Origin: Bifidobacterium thermophilum DSM 20210
GTDB taxonomy: Bacteria > Actinomycetota > Actinomycetes > Actinomycetales > Bifidobacteriaceae
Reading direction: 5' to 3'
DNA length: 64,000 nt
NCBI GenBank assembly: GCA_000771265.1
Contig: JDUB01000001.1
Location: 124,001-188,000 of the forward strand
Below the pieces are notes generated by a model. It saw only the letters and a program-made list of their open reading frames with translations. It was not told where the DNA came from and ran no database searches. A program made the position numbers and the translations under genes. Shown here one piece after another: positions 44,120-54,592 of the stretch; positions within the stretch are counted from its first letter, which is position 1; each line of letters starts with the position of its first letter.

Positions 44120-44524
44120 TCAATCGGTACTGCCGCCTGATGTGCTCTGATGTGACCAATCGACAACCGCCTCAATATTGTTGCCGTCCGGGTCGAGCAC
44201 AAACGCTGCGTAATACCCCGGATGGTACGCGCGCGGTCCCGGGGCTCCGTTGTCGCTTCCACCGGCTGCCAGCGCCGCATCATAAAACGCCTTGACGGTC
44301 TGCTCGCTATCCGCGCGGAACGCGATATGGGTCGGTGCTGGAGTCGTCCCGGGCTGCGCGGGGGAGACGTAGAAATCGCTGCGCGGCGTGCCATCATCCA
44401 CCCCGAAACCGATGGTCGGCTCGTGATGGGCTTTGGGAAGGTACCCGAGTGGTGCCAGCGCTTTCGTGTAAAACTCAATGGAACGGTTGGCATCGCTGAC
44501 ATGCAAGGTCATATGGTCGATCAT
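44120..44524 (-). CDS. VOC family protein (glyoxalase/dioxygenase fold)
   Basis: A 134-residue protein of the vicinal oxygen chelate superfamily: MIDHMTLHVSDANRSIEFYTKALAPLGY at the N-terminus and FRADSEQTVKAFYDAALAAGGSDNGAPGPRAYHPGYYAAFVLDPDGNNIEAV at the C-terminus. The pattern H...E with GYYAAFVLDPDGNNIEAV is typical of the lactoylglutathione-lyase-like branch. Function is unknown. I chose the ATG at 44524 because homologues begin there. The frame runs on to 44632 without family residues. Confidence 0.8.
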   Translation of the reverse strand: MIDHMTLHVSDANRSIEFYTKALAPLGYLPKAHHEPTIGFGVDDGTPRSDFYVSPAQPGTTPAPTHIAFRADSEQTVKAFYDAALAAGGSDNGAPGPRAYHPGYYAAFVLDPDGNNIEAVVDWSHQSTSGGSTD

Positions 44525-44668
44525 GACTCCCACTATAGGAGGGATCCGGCGTGCTCTGCGCAGACGATTTCTGTAAGCGTTCGCAGGTGCATCGATCCGG
44601 GTCTCGCAAACACGGTGACAACGAGTGCGCACAGCTGGTGGGCGGTTGTGTGTACAATATCATCTGTT

Positions 44669-44741
44669 GCCCGGGTAGCTCAGTGGATAGAGCACCGCTC
44701 TCCTAAAGCGGGTGTCGCGCGTTCGAATCGCGTTCCGGGCA
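44669..44741 (+). tRNA. tRNA-Arg (CCU)
   Basis: A 73-nt cloverleaf: acceptor GCCCGGG/TCCGGGC, D stem GCTC/GAGC, anticodon stem CCGCT/AGCGG with loop CTCCTAA (anticodon CCT), T stem GCGCG with loop TTCGAAT. CCA is not encoded. A TACAAT at 44653-44658 is a plausible -10. Confidence 0.93.
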
Positions 44742-44904
44742 CGATTTTCCCCGCATGGTCCGGTGCACGTGATGCCTGGCTCTGCCCGGTCCGTCGTGTG
44801 TGCCAGAAGAAATTCCACATCCTGACCATCGTTGTCCGGATATCCTCATTCCGCCTAATATGCCCAGTACGCCTGCAGTTGAGGCGAAAAGAGGGTTATC
44901 CATT

Positions 44905-45948
44905 ATGGAGAAAGTAAAACAAGCCGCGTCATGGCTTACGAAATGGTTCACGCTGATTGTCATCGTGTGGGCCGCAATCAACTATTTTGTGCCCGCGATC
45001 AGCGTGTGGGCGAAGGGATATACCGGTTATCTGCTGGGTATCGTCCTGTTCGGTATGGGCCTGACGCTGTCGGTCGATGATTTTGCGCGGATTGTCAAGC
45101 AACCGCTGATGGTTATTGTCGGCACGGTTGCTCATTACGTGATCATGCCGTTGATCGCCGTGTTGCTGTGCTGGATTTTCCATCTTGATGGTGCAATCGC
45201 CGTTGGTGTGATTTTGGTTGGATGCTGCCCGTCCGGCACGTCGTCGAATGTGATGAGCTTCCTGTCGCGCGGCGATGTTGCGCTCGATGTGTCGATTGGT
45301 CTGTTGTCCACGTTGCTCGCCCCGTTCATGATTCCGCTGCTCATGCAGGTGCTCGCCTCCCGTTATGTGGCGATTCCGTGGCAGTCGTTGTTCCTCAGCG
45401 CGTTGACTATCGTGCTAGTGCCAGTTGCACTTGGCGTTGCCTGCCACATGATTTTCAAGGAGAAGATCGAGAAGGTCACGCCTGTGCTGCCGATTGTCTC
45501 GCAGGTTGCGATTCTGCTGATTATTGGCGTTGTCGTGTCGGCGAACGCTTCCAAGCTGTTCAGTTCCGAGACGCTGCTGGCGATTCCAGTGGTGATTCTG
45601 CATAACCTGTGTGGCTATGCGCTTGGTTTTGGTTTCTCGAAACTCATGTACAAGGTGTATCCGAAAGGCTTCCGCTACGCGCAGCAGAAGGCCATCACCT
45701 TCGAGGTCGGCATGCAGGATTCCGGACTTGGCGCCACTCTTGCGTTGACTTCGTTCGCTGCAACGCCGGTCACCGCAATCCCGTCCACGTTCTTCAGCGT
45801 GTGGCACAACATCTCCGGTTCGGTGCTGTCTGCCTGGTGGCGTCGTCACGATGACAAGTACGGTATTCCGCGCGATTCCATCGACGGCAAGCCGACCAAG
45901 CAGCCGGTCGCAACGGCCGCTGCCTCTGTCGCTGCCGCGACTGACTGA
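44905..45948 (+). CDS. bile acid:sodium symporter family (BASS) transporter
   Basis: A 347-residue membrane protein of the BASS/SBF superfamily with 9-10 predicted helices. The signatures are GIVLFGMGLTLSVDDFARI, VGVILVGCCPSGTSSNVMSFLSRGDVALDVSIGLLSTLLAPF and FEVGMQDSGLGATLAL. In bifidobacteria, members of this family have been linked to conjugated bile salt or cholate transport, but the family also carries pantoate and other acids, so the substrate is inference. I chose ATG 44905 because GAGGG lies 9 nt upstream. The C-terminal ~25 residues are Ala/Thr-rich. It is followed by a terminator hairpin. Confidence 0.88.
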   Translation: MEKVKQAASWLTKWFTLIVIVWAAINYFVPAISVWAKGYTGYLLGIVLFGMGLTLSVDDFARIVKQPLMVIVGTVAHYVIMPLIAVLLCWIFHLDGAIAVGVILVGCCPSGTSSNVMSFLSRGDVALDVSIGLLSTLLAPFMIPLLMQVLASRYVAIPWQSLFLSALTIVLVPVALGVACHMIFKEKIEKVTPVLPIVSQVAILLIIGVVVSANASKLFSSETLLAIPVVILHNLCGYALGFGFSKLMYKVYPKGFRYAQQKAITFEVGMQDSGLGATLALTSFAATPVTAIPSTFFSVWHNISGSVLSAWWRRHDDKYGIPRDSIDGKPTKQPVATAAASVAAATD

Positions 45949-45971
45949 TTGCTCTGATTGATGCCGTCGCA

Positions 45972-46015
45972 TTGAAGCCCCGCTCGCGCCCAGTGCGGAT
46001 GGGGCTTCAACGTAT
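45972..46015 (+). terminator. terminator of the BASS transporter gene
   Basis: TTGAAGCCCC (45972-45981) pairs with GGGGCTTCAA (46001-46010) in a perfect 10-bp stem, 19-nt loop, 23 nt after the stop. There is no clear U-tract. Confidence 0.6.
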
Positions 46016-46108
46016 GGGCTGCGGTGCCTGTGCACGCGCAATTGCTGTTTCGTGGCCGATGGAGGACCGGCAATGTCGTCGGCCCGCAAGCGGCCGTCTC
46101 GGTGCGCG

Positions 46109-46482
46109 CTACCGCATGGTGACCGTGAACGCGATACGCCCTTGCTGCCATGATGCGCTGATGTCGCCGTGCATACGCCGGGTCAGTTCGCGCGCCATCG
46201 CCAAGCCGATGCCGAAGCCTTCCTTGCTGGAATTATGCGATTCGTCAGCCCGGTAGAAGCGTTCGAAGAACCTCGTGTAATCGACATGCTCGCCTCGCTT
46301 TTGATGCGATGGCTGAAGTGTTCGTAGGCGCCTTCGCCGGTGGTGCTACGCTGCTCTGCGTCGAATGTTTCGATCTGTTCGACGATACAATCCATGACTT
46401 GCGACAGTTGCTGCGCGAACGGTCCGTAAATGCTGGTGCCGTGGGCTTGTGGTGCTGCGGCAGGGGTTGCGTCACTGGCCAT
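46109..46482 (-). pseudogene. histidine kinase remnant with internal deletion
   Basis: The 3' part, read on the minus strand up to a TAG at 46111-46109, encodes YTRFFERFYRADESHNSS followed by EGFGIGLAMARELTRRMHG, the C-terminal G2-box half of a sensor histidine kinase ATPase. The 5' part starts with an ATG at 46482 behind AAGGAGG and encodes SIYGPFAQQLSQVMDCIVEQIETFDAE..., ending at SHRIKSE, which matches the stretch just before the HisKA (normally KSELITNVSHDLKTP). Between them the H box, N box and D box are missing and the frame shifts near 46300. No N-terminal sensor is present. It cannot be an active kinase. Confidence 0.75.
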
Positions 46483-46792
46483 TTCCGCCTCCTTGGCGCA
46501 CGGGGTTTGTCGTTTTGCTCGTGCGGCTTCTGACGCTAAACAAGGATGCTGAGGATTTTCTCGAGATGTGCTGATGGGTTCGGCATAGCGCGGGCGTTGG
46601 TCTGCTCGGCGGTGATCATGCGTTATCAATCCAATCTATAGCCGATGAGTGGAAACGTCGGTTTCGCGAGCGCGACATGCGCCCGTCCACTGGTACGATG
46701 TCATGTGGCGTTCCCGCCCGAGTCGCACAGGTCAAGGAACGCCCGAGTTCCGAGACAATACTGTGTGCGACCATGAGGGACAGGAGAATCCC
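46483..46792. other. upstream region of ykoE, no gene supported
   Basis: About 310 bp without a convincing gene. I looked for THI-box elements in front of ykoE and found none. A CTATAG near 46637-46642 is the only -10-like motif noted. Confidence 0.4.
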
Positions 46793-47476
46793 ATGGGCAA
46801 CTCTGCTCGCAATCAGGTCGATTCGACCATATCAACATATCCATCTTCCCAAGGCAACGGCACCGTGCTTTCCGTACGCCCGGTCACGTTGCGCTGGACC
46901 ACTGCCGATATTGCTGTCGGTGCCGCACTCGGCGTCGCATGCGGGCTGGTGTTCTGGGGATTCAATTTCGCGTACCAGGCGATTTCGCCGGTGCTGGGCG
47001 CGCTGCTGCCGGGCATCGCGAGCGTGCTGCATGCATTCTGGTATTTTTCCGGCCCTCTTGCATTGCTGATTATCCGCAAACCTGGCGCCGCCGTCTATGT
47101 GAATCTGGTGGGTGCGGTCGCCGAGATGGTGTTCGGCAATAATTTCGCGTTTACCTTTGTGTTCATTTCCGCTGCGCTGCAAGGCGTGTTCGCGGAGATT
47201 CCGTTCGCGTTGGCGCGGTATCGCAAGTACAATCTGCCGTTGAGCATCGCTTCTGGATTGTGTGTGGCGCTTGAATACGGCTTCTATCTGCTGTTCTTCA
47301 GGTATCAGGGCGTTGCGTTGCTGAGCCCGCGTGGCATCACGCATCTGATCAGCGAGGTCGTGGGCGGCGTGGTCTTCGCCGGCATCATGAGCTGGTTCCT
47401 GTATCTTGCCATCGCCCGTACGGGTGCGCTGGACCGTTTCGCTTCCGGTCGCGCGGTTCGCGGTCTTGCAGACTGA
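46793..47476 (+). CDS. YkoE-like ECF transporter S component
   Basis: A 227-residue membrane protein of the YkoE family, the substrate-binding S subunit of energy-coupling factor transporters for thiamin or its hydroxymethylpyrimidine part. Six helices are predicted; diagnostic stretches are RWTTADIAVGAALGVACGLVFWGF, FWYFSGPLALLIIRKPGAAVYVNLVGAVAEMVFG and a C-terminal HLISEVVGGVVFAGIMSW. AGGAG is 6 nt before the ATG. The usual partners ykoD (ATPase) and ykoC (transmembrane T) are not adjacent; a tRNA gene follows. It must use partners encoded elsewhere or be a relic. Thiamin specificity is inferred. Confidence 0.85.
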   Translation: MGNSARNQVDSTISTYPSSQGNGTVLSVRPVTLRWTTADIAVGAALGVACGLVFWGFNFAYQAISPVLGALLPGIASVLHAFWYFSGPLALLIIRKPGAAVYVNLVGAVAEMVFGNNFAFTFVFISAALQGVFAEIPFALARYRKYNLPLSIASGLCVALEYGFYLLFFRYQGVALLSPRGITHLISEVVGGVVFAGIMSWFLYLAIARTGALDRFASGRAVRGLAD

Positions 47477-47662
47477 TGTATCCGCTGTTGGGGCGACCGG
47501 CTGATTCAGCGATCGGCGGATCTTTCTGAATCTTTGCTGTTCCTGCGTTGTCAGGAGTTGGCAATCCTGTAAGGCGTCCGGATCTGTTTCTCGGAACTCC
47601 GGATACGGGCGCGTGCGGTCAGGGGATTTGCTATATTGGAAAAGTTGGTTTGCTCCAACGTG

Positions 47663-47735
47663 GGGCCTTAGCTCAGTCGGTTAGAGCATCGGACTCATAA
47701 TCCGCCGGTCCACGGTTCAAGCCCGTGAGGCCCCA
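47663..47735 (+). tRNA. tRNA-Met (CAU)
   Basis: A 73-nt cloverleaf: acceptor GGGGCCT/AGGCCCC, D arm GCTC...GAGC, anticodon loop CTCATAA (anticodon CAT), T arm CACGG TTCAAGC CCGTG. CCA is not encoded. The anticodon stem lacks the three G:C pairs of initiator tRNA, so it is an elongator Met tRNA; a lysidine-modified Ile tRNA is a less likely reading. TATATT at 47632-47637 is a possible -10. Confidence 0.92.
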
Positions 47736-47896
47736 CTACTGTTCTCTTGTATCAATCTGCCGGTTCGCGGCGTCGCATACGCTGTGGGCTCACCAGCGTG
47801 TCGTCCGCGACCGCGCGTACAATACTGACGGTTCCGGTTCACGCCCGCCATAGGGGTTGGCGACCCGGGTCCCCCGAATTCCATAGGAGACACACC

Positions 47897-48109
47897 ATGA
47901 AGCAGGGTATTCATCCCGATTATCACGCCGTGCAGGTCACCTGCTCGTGCGGCAACACGTTTGTCACCCGTTCCACCGCCGCTGGCGATCACATGACGGT
48001 TGACGTGTGCTCGAACTGCCACCCGTTCTACACCGGCAAGCAGAAGATTCTGGATACCGGCGGCCGTGTGGCTCGCTTCGAGAAGCGTTACGGCAAGCGC
48101 AGCAAGTAA
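47897..48109 (+). CDS. rpmE: 50S ribosomal protein L31
   Basis: A 70-residue L31 of the zinc-binding type: [27 protein letters not shown], then [34 protein letters not shown]. The Cys pairs CSC and CSNC form the zinc site. AGGAG lies 7 nt before the ATG. A strong terminator follows. It sits 160 bp after tRNA-Met and upstream of prfA, an arrangement common in Gram-positives. Confidence 0.97.
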   Translation: MKQGIHPDYHAVQVTCSCGNTFVTRSTAAGDHMTVDVCSNCHPFYTGKQKILDTGGRVARFEKRYGKRSK

Positions 48110-48119
48110 GGCTTCTATC

Positions 48120-48155
48120 AACGCCAGTCTTCGGACTGGCGTTGTTGTTTTTCTG
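48120..48155 (+). terminator. rho-independent terminator of rpmE
   Basis: AACGCCAGTC, loop TTCG, GACTGGCGTT (48120-48143) followed by GTTGTTTTTCTGG. A 10-bp stem with a good U-tract, 10 nt after the stop. Confidence 0.92.
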
Positions 48156-48543
48156 GCGTGTTCATGGCGATGATGCTTTGCCCGGCATCCGCATGCCTCC
48201 AGGTATCTCGCCGCAGTGTGACGGTTGGGTTGCACTGCTCTGAGACATTGGCGGCTCTAGGCCGGTCCTAGGGCGGTATCGCCGTGTGATGCGATGGTTG
48301 GGCCGCATGCCGCCCCATTTGACGTCCTCCGCTCGTCTTGTCCCCGAGCCGCGCGCGAATACGGACCTTGGCTAAGCGTGCCTATATGATGGTGAAGTTG
48401 AGCAAGATGAAGCGCAATCGCTGACATACGCCTGGTCGTCGCCGCGGCGCCTATGGCACAGAGCCGGGCCGGGGACTGCCGGGAATGCAGCACATCGGGT
48501 ATACAAACGCGCGAACACGTGCAATGGTAACGAGGAATGGTAT
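48156..48543. other. intergenic region upstream of prfA
   Basis: Nearly 390 bp without a gene. Near 48373-48394 a TTGGCT and TATATG are too close to be a standard promoter. A CCTAGG palindrome lies in GGTCCTAGGGC. GAGGA sits 7 nt before the prfA ATG. Nothing else stands out. Confidence 0.4.
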
Positions 48544-49662
48544 ATGGCACAGGATCCACAGGATCAGTTCCCTGCGGCGCAGACCGCAGTGGAGGAGTAT
48601 CACGATATCGAACGGCAGATGGCACAGCCCGAAGTCGCGTCCGACCCCGACAAAATCCGCAAGCTGGGCCGCCGTCATGCTGAACTCGGCACCATCGTCA
48701 CCGCGTACAACACATACCGTCAGATGTTCGACGATCTTGAGGCGGCCAAGGAAATGGCATCCGAGGACGAGGATTTCGCCGCTGAAGCCAAGCGTCTGGA
48801 ATCAGAACTGCCGAAGGCCGAGGAAGCGTTACGCACTGCGCTGATTCCCCGTGACCCGGATGACGCCCGCGATGTGATCATGGAGATCAAAGCCGGCACT
48901 GGTGGCGAGGAGGCGGCGCTGTTCGCCGGCGATTTGCTGCGCATGTACCTCAGGTATGCCGAGAAACGCGGCTGGACCACCGCCATTCAAAGCGAAAACA
49001 CTACGGAACTCGGCGGTGTCAAAGACGTCCAGCTCGCCATCCGCGCGAAAGGCACACCAGCCCCTGAAGACGGCGTGTGGGCGAGCCTGAAATACGAGGG
49101 TGGCGTGCATCGCGTGCAGCGCATCCCCGTCACCGAATCCCAGGGGCGCATCCAGACATCCGCTGCCGGTGTCATCGTGTTCCCTGAAGCCGACGACGAT
49201 GACGACGAGATCGAAATCGACCCGAAAGACTTGAAGATCGATATCTTCATGAGCTCCGGCCCCGGCGGCCAATCGGTGAACACCACGTATTCCGCGGTGC
49301 GCATGACCCATATCCCCACCGGTATCGTCGTGAGCATGCAGGACGAGAAATCGCAGATCCAGAACCGCCAGGCGGCGCTGCGTGTCCTGAAATCCCGCCT
49401 GTTGGCCATGAAGCACGAGCAGGAAGCCGCCGAAGCGGCGGATATGCGCCATTCACAGGTCCGCTCGCTGGACCGTTCCGAGCGCATTCGCACCTACAAC
49501 TTCCCGGAAAACCGCATCGTCGATCATCGCACGAATTACAAGGCGTACAACCTCGACCAGGTGCTGGACGGCGATCTGCAAGCGGTAATCGACAGCGACA
49601 TTCAGGCCGACGAGGCCGCGCGTCTCGAACAGCAGAAGCATCAAGGCGCGAACGCGGCCTGA
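48544..49662 (+). CDS. prfA: peptide chain release factor 1
   Basis: A 372-residue RF1 that ends translation at UAA and UAG. It has the GGQ motif in [24 protein letters not shown], which triggers peptidyl-tRNA hydrolysis and is methylated on the Gln by Prm[19 protein letters not shown] marks domain 2, and the C-terminal [34 protein letters not shown] is the RF1 signature. A GAGGA ribosome-binding site is 7 nt upstream. It is followed by prmC, its modifying enzyme, an operon order conserved widely. Confidence 0.97.
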   Translation: MAQDPQDQFPAAQTAVEEYHDIERQMAQPEVASDPDKIRKLGRRHAELGTIVTAYNTYRQMFDDLEAAKEMASEDEDFAAEAKRLESELPKAEEALRTALIPRDPDDARDVIMEIKAGTGGEEAALFAGDLLRMYLRYAEKRGWTTAIQSENTTELGGVKDVQLAIRAKGTPAPEDGVWASLKYEGGVHRVQRIPVTESQGRIQTSAAGVIVFPEADDDDDEIEIDPKDLKIDIFMSSGPGGQSVNTTYSAVRMTHIPTGIVVSMQDEKSQIQNRQAALRVLKSRLLAMKHEQEAAEAADMRHSQVRSLDRSERIRTYNFPENRIVDHRTNYKAYNLDQVLDGDLQAVIDSDIQADEAARLEQQKHQGANAA

Positions 49663-49808
49663 CCTGTACACTCGTATGGCGGTATGACGACATGACGGTT
49701 TGGCGACATGACGACCAGACGGCCATGCGGCATGACCTGCATGACCAGCATCGCCGTCATGACCGCCAATCGCCGGGTATGGTCCAATCGAAGGGAGTTC
49801 TATCGCGC

Positions 49809-50705
49809 ATGGGCATCGAAACACTCAGGCAAATGCTGGCTGAAGCGACCGACAGGCTCGAGGATGCGGGCATCGAAACCGCCCGATACGACGCCCGATT
49901 GTTATTCGCCGAAGCTTGCGACACCAGCCCGCGCGACATTGACAAAGCCCTGCTCATGGGCGACGGATTCGAAGCCAGCGACCGTCAGCTCGCCGACTTC
50001 CACTCGATGATGGACCGTCGCGCTTCGCGTGAACCGTTGCAATATATTGTCGGTCATGTCCCGTTCCGCTACCTCGATTTGCAGGTCGGACCGGGCGTGT
50101 TCATTCCCCGTCAGGAAACCGAAGTCGTAGTGCAGGCAGGCATCGATTGGCTGACCCGTGAAGGCCTGTACGCCCCGAAAGTTGTGGATTTGTGTGCGGG
50201 CAGCGGTGCGATCGGCCTGTCCATCGTCACCGAAGTGCGCGGTGCCGAAGTGTGGGCTGTGGAGAAGTACCCGGAGACGCTCGCGTGGACGAAGCGCAAC
50301 GCGAAACTGGTCGCAGGCAACGATCCCGCGGCCGGCTACAACTATCACCTCCAGGCCGGGGACGCCACGGATACGACCACACTGGCCGCGCTGGACGATT
50401 CGGTCGATCTTGTGGTCACCAATCCGCCATACGTGCCGATGTCCCAGCCGCCGCAACAACCCGAGGTACGTGATTACGATCCACAGGCGGCGTTGTACGG
50501 CGGTTCGGCTGACGGCACGCTGATTCCGGAGCAGATTGTCCGCCGGTCCGCGGCCCTGTTACGCAAAGGCGGCGCGCTGGTGCTTGAGCATGACATTACC
50601 CAGGCTGACCGGATGCTCACCTATGCGCTGTCGAACGGCTTTTCGCAGGCGCGCACCGGCTTGGATTACACGTCACGGCCGCGGTATCTGTTCGCAATCA
50701 AGTGA
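49809..50705 (+). CDS. prmC: peptide chain release factor N5-glutamine methyltransferase
   Basis: A 298-residue SAM-dependent methyltransferase that methylates the Gln of the GGQ motif of release factors. The helical N-terminal domain (LRQMLAEATDRLEDAGIETARYDARLLFAEA) is followed by LQYIVGHVPFRYLDLQVGPGVFIPRQETE, the SAM motif VVDLCAGSGAIGLSIV, and the catalytic NPPYVP. The start at 49809 has GAAGGGAG 11 nt upstream; an ATG at 49779 is possible. The 5' upstream frame is repetitive (MTVWRHDDQTAMRHD) and is excluded. It follows prfA after 146 bp. Confidence 0.94.
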   Translation: MGIETLRQMLAEATDRLEDAGIETARYDARLLFAEACDTSPRDIDKALLMGDGFEASDRQLADFHSMMDRRASREPLQYIVGHVPFRYLDLQVGPGVFIPRQETEVVVQAGIDWLTREGLYAPKVVDLCAGSGAIGLSIVTEVRGAEVWAVEKYPETLAWTKRNAKLVAGNDPAAGYNYHLQAGDATDTTTLAALDDSVDLVVTNPPYVPMSQPPQQPEVRDYDPQAALYGGSADGTLIPEQIVRRSAALLRKGGALVLEHDITQADRMLTYALSNGFSQARTGLDYTSRPRYLFAIK

Positions 50706-50804
50706 TGCCGCCCGACACTTCGCGTCCTGCGGCCCGAGCGCACGCCGGCTGGCCGGCACGTCGGGACGCGATGGTGCAATAGTGGTGAAACAATCGGAGG
50801 TTTT

Positions 50805-51464
50805 ATGGGCGAGGTATGCACAGTCGATGACGGGTCCATTGCGCGGGCGGCGCAGATTATCAAGGATGGCGGGGTTATCGTCATTCCCACGGACACCGTG
50901 TACGGTATCGCCTGCGATCCTTTCAACAGCAAGGCCATCGACCGGATTTACGAACTCAAGCGGCGTCCGAGGTACAAGGCGTTGCAGGTGATCATGGCCG
51001 ATGCGGACGATGTGGAGGATTTGGGCCTGTACCTTCCGGCCCCCTTGAACCGTCTCGCCGCGGCCTTCCTTCCGGGGGCGTTTTCGCCGATTGCCGTTGC
51101 CGAACAGGATTGCCGGTTGAAGACGATTCGCCATGAATCCGATGGGTATGCGACGCAGGCGATCCGCGTGCCGAATTCCGCGTTGTCCTTGCGTATCCTG
51201 CGTGCGACCGGCCCGGTGGCGGCCTCCAGCGCGAACCGGTCCGGCGATGAAAGCGCCCAGACCGTTGACGAGGCCGTTGCGGCGTTTGACGACCAGGTCG
51301 ATCTGTATCTTGACGGCGGCCCGACCCAAGGCCATATTGCCAGTACGGTGGTCGCGGCCGACCCGACGGAACGTGACGGCATCAACGTCTTGCGCGAAGG
51401 CGTCATCCATCAGGCGGCGCTTCGCGAAGCCCTGCACATCAACGGCGGGGGATTGGGCGCATGA
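50805..51464 (+). CDS. tsaC: L-threonylcarbamoyladenylate synthase (Sua5/YciO/YrdC family)
   Basis: A 219-residue YrdC-domain protein that makes threonylcarbamoyl-AMP for the t6A37 tRNA modification. It has the family core KDGGVIVIPTDTVYGIACDPFNSKAIDRIYELKRRPRYKALQVIM, FLPGAFSPI, and IRVPNS...ASSANRSGDESA. GGAGG lies 4 nt before the ATG. The stop overlaps the start of the next gene (ATGA), so the pair is translationally coupled. The prfA-prmC-tsaC order is conserved in many bacteria. Confidence 0.93.
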   Translation: MGEVCTVDDGSIARAAQIIKDGGVIVIPTDTVYGIACDPFNSKAIDRIYELKRRPRYKALQVIMADADDVEDLGLYLPAPLNRLAAAFLPGAFSPIAVAEQDCRLKTIRHESDGYATQAIRVPNSALSLRILRATGPVAASSANRSGDESAQTVDEAVAAFDDQVDLYLDGGPTQGHIASTVVAADPTERDGINVLREGVIHQAALREALHINGGGLGA

Positions 51465-52699
51465 GGGTCTACCTGTTCATCGCGGCGATCGCCGGGGGAG
51501 CCACGTGGCTGATCACCCCGCTGATTCGCCATATCGCCATTCATATCGGCGCGGTCGGCAGGGTTCGCGCACGCGACGTGCACACCATCCCGACCCCGCG
51601 CATGGGCGGCTTGGGCATGCTGATCGGATTCGTGGTCGCCATGCTGTTCGCCAGCCGCATCCCGTTCATTTCCGGCTTGTTCACGGCGAATCATCAGGCT
51701 TGGGTGGTTATGGCGGGCGCGATCATGATCTGCCTGCTCGGCATGGCCGATGACTTGTGGGATTTGGACTGGATGCTCAAACTCGCCGGTCAGCTGCTCA
51801 TCTCGGTGTTCGTGGCGTGGGGTGGCCTGCAGATTATCTCGCTGCCACTCGGGTCCTTGGTTACCGCGTCCCCAACGCTGTCGATGGCCATCACCGCATT
51901 CCTGATTGTCGCGTCCATCAACGCGGTGAATTTCGTGGACGGCCTGGACGGGCTAGCCGCCGGCATTGTCGCCATCGGCGGTATCGCGTTCGGCTTGTAT
52001 TCGTATATTCTCGCGCGCTCGTCACCCAGTTACGCATCGATGGCTACGCTCATCGATGTCGCGTTGGTCGGGGTCTGTGTCGGCTTCCTGCTGCACAACT
52101 GGCATCCTGCGAAACTGTTCATGGGCGATTCCGGCTCGATGCTGCTCGGCTATCTGATCACCTGCGCGTCGATTGTGATGACCGGGCATTTGGATCCGGC
52201 TTCGTTGCACACGAGCGTGTATGTCCCGGTATTCATGCCGATTTTGCTGCCGATTCTCGTGCTGTTCCTGCCGGTGCTGGACATGTGTCTGGCCATTGTG
52301 CGGCGTTTGAGCAAAGGCCAGTCGCCGATGCACCCCGACCGCATGCATTTGCATCACCGGATGCTCAAAATCGGCCATTCCGTCCAAGGGGCGGTGCTGA
52401 TTCTGTGGGGTTGGGCCGCGCTGATTTCCTTCGGGTCGGTCACCATCCTGTTCTTCCCGGTCAGATATGTGGTGATTGGCTTCCTTGTCGCCGCGGCGGT
52501 GCTGACCGTGCTCACCATGTTGCCGTATCTGCGCAGGAGGATTCCGGAGATTATGGAGGAGGACGCCGCGTATTCGAAGCACCATGCCGCCCAGCATGTG
52601 TGTCCGCAGTCGGGACGGGGCGCCGACCGGCAGGCTTCCACGGCTGGGGATGAACCGCGGGATGCGGAAAAGGACACGGATCGTCCCTCGCAAGCGTGA
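51461..52699 (+). CDS. MraY/WecA-like undecaprenyl-phosphate sugar-1-phosphate transferase
   Basis: A 412-residue polytopic membrane enzyme of the GT4/MraY-WecA superfamily. It transfers a sugar-1-phosphate, probably GlcNAc-1-P, to undecaprenyl phosphate, the first step of a cell-wall polymer. Signatures: RDVHTIPTPRMGGLGM, GMADDLWDLDWMLKLAGQLLIS with the Asp-rich metal site, INAVNFVDGLDGLAAG, LFMGDSGSMLLGYLI, and the His-rich HPDRMHLHHRML loop that binds UDP-sugar. The C-terminal tail (~50 residues) is hydrophilic and unconserved. It overlaps tsaC by 4 nt. In actinobacteria this gene, often in this place, primes a teichoic or arabinogalactan-like polymer. Confidence 0.9.
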   Translation: MRVYLFIAAIAGGATWLITPLIRHIAIHIGAVGRVRARDVHTIPTPRMGGLGMLIGFVVAMLFASRIPFISGLFTANHQAWVVMAGAIMICLLGMADDLWDLDWMLKLAGQLLISVFVAWGGLQIISLPLGSLVTASPTLSMAITAFLIVASINAVNFVDGLDGLAAGIVAIGGIAFGLYSYILARSSPSYASMATLIDVALVGVCVGFLLHNWHPAKLFMGDSGSMLLGYLITCASIVMTGHLDPASLHTSVYVPVFMPILLPILVLFLPVLDMCLAIVRRLSKGQSPMHPDRMHLHHRMLKIGHSVQGAVLILWGWAALISFGSVTILFFPVRYVVIGFLVAAAVLTVLTMLPYLRRRIPEIMEEDAAYSKHHAAQHVCPQSGRGADRQASTAGDEPRDAEKDTDRPSQA

Positions 52700-54394
<1,695 letters not shown>

Positions 54395-54443
54395 TGTCCT
54401 GACAGCCCCGCGGGCGTGATTCCGCGGATTGCTGCCGGATTGC

Positions 54444-54490
54444 AAGGCGGCCGCCCTGTTGCCAGTGCATCAGAGCGGCCGCCTTCTTGG
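54444..54490 (+). terminator. terminator of guaB
   Basis: AAGGCGGCCGC (54444-54454) pairs with GCGGCCGCCTT (54475-54485) in an 11-bp stem, 20-nt loop, followed by CTTGG. It is 50 nt past the guaB stop. Confidence 0.75.
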
Positions 54491-54592
54491 TACTACCGAC
54501 GAAAGAGACGAACGAAAGAGACCTGCGAAAGACGTCCGCCCGCCCCACGGATAGGCTGCACACGTCGTCGTCATGATTGAGAGAAGAAGGGT

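Noticed and set aside
46483..46792. TPP riboswitch in front of ykoE
   Set aside because: None of the conserved THI-box blocks (CTGAGA, ACCTG) could be placed there in order.
44669..47735. tRNA genes as phage or island attachment sites
   Set aside because: No integrase, and no repeat of the tRNA 3' end is visible nearby.
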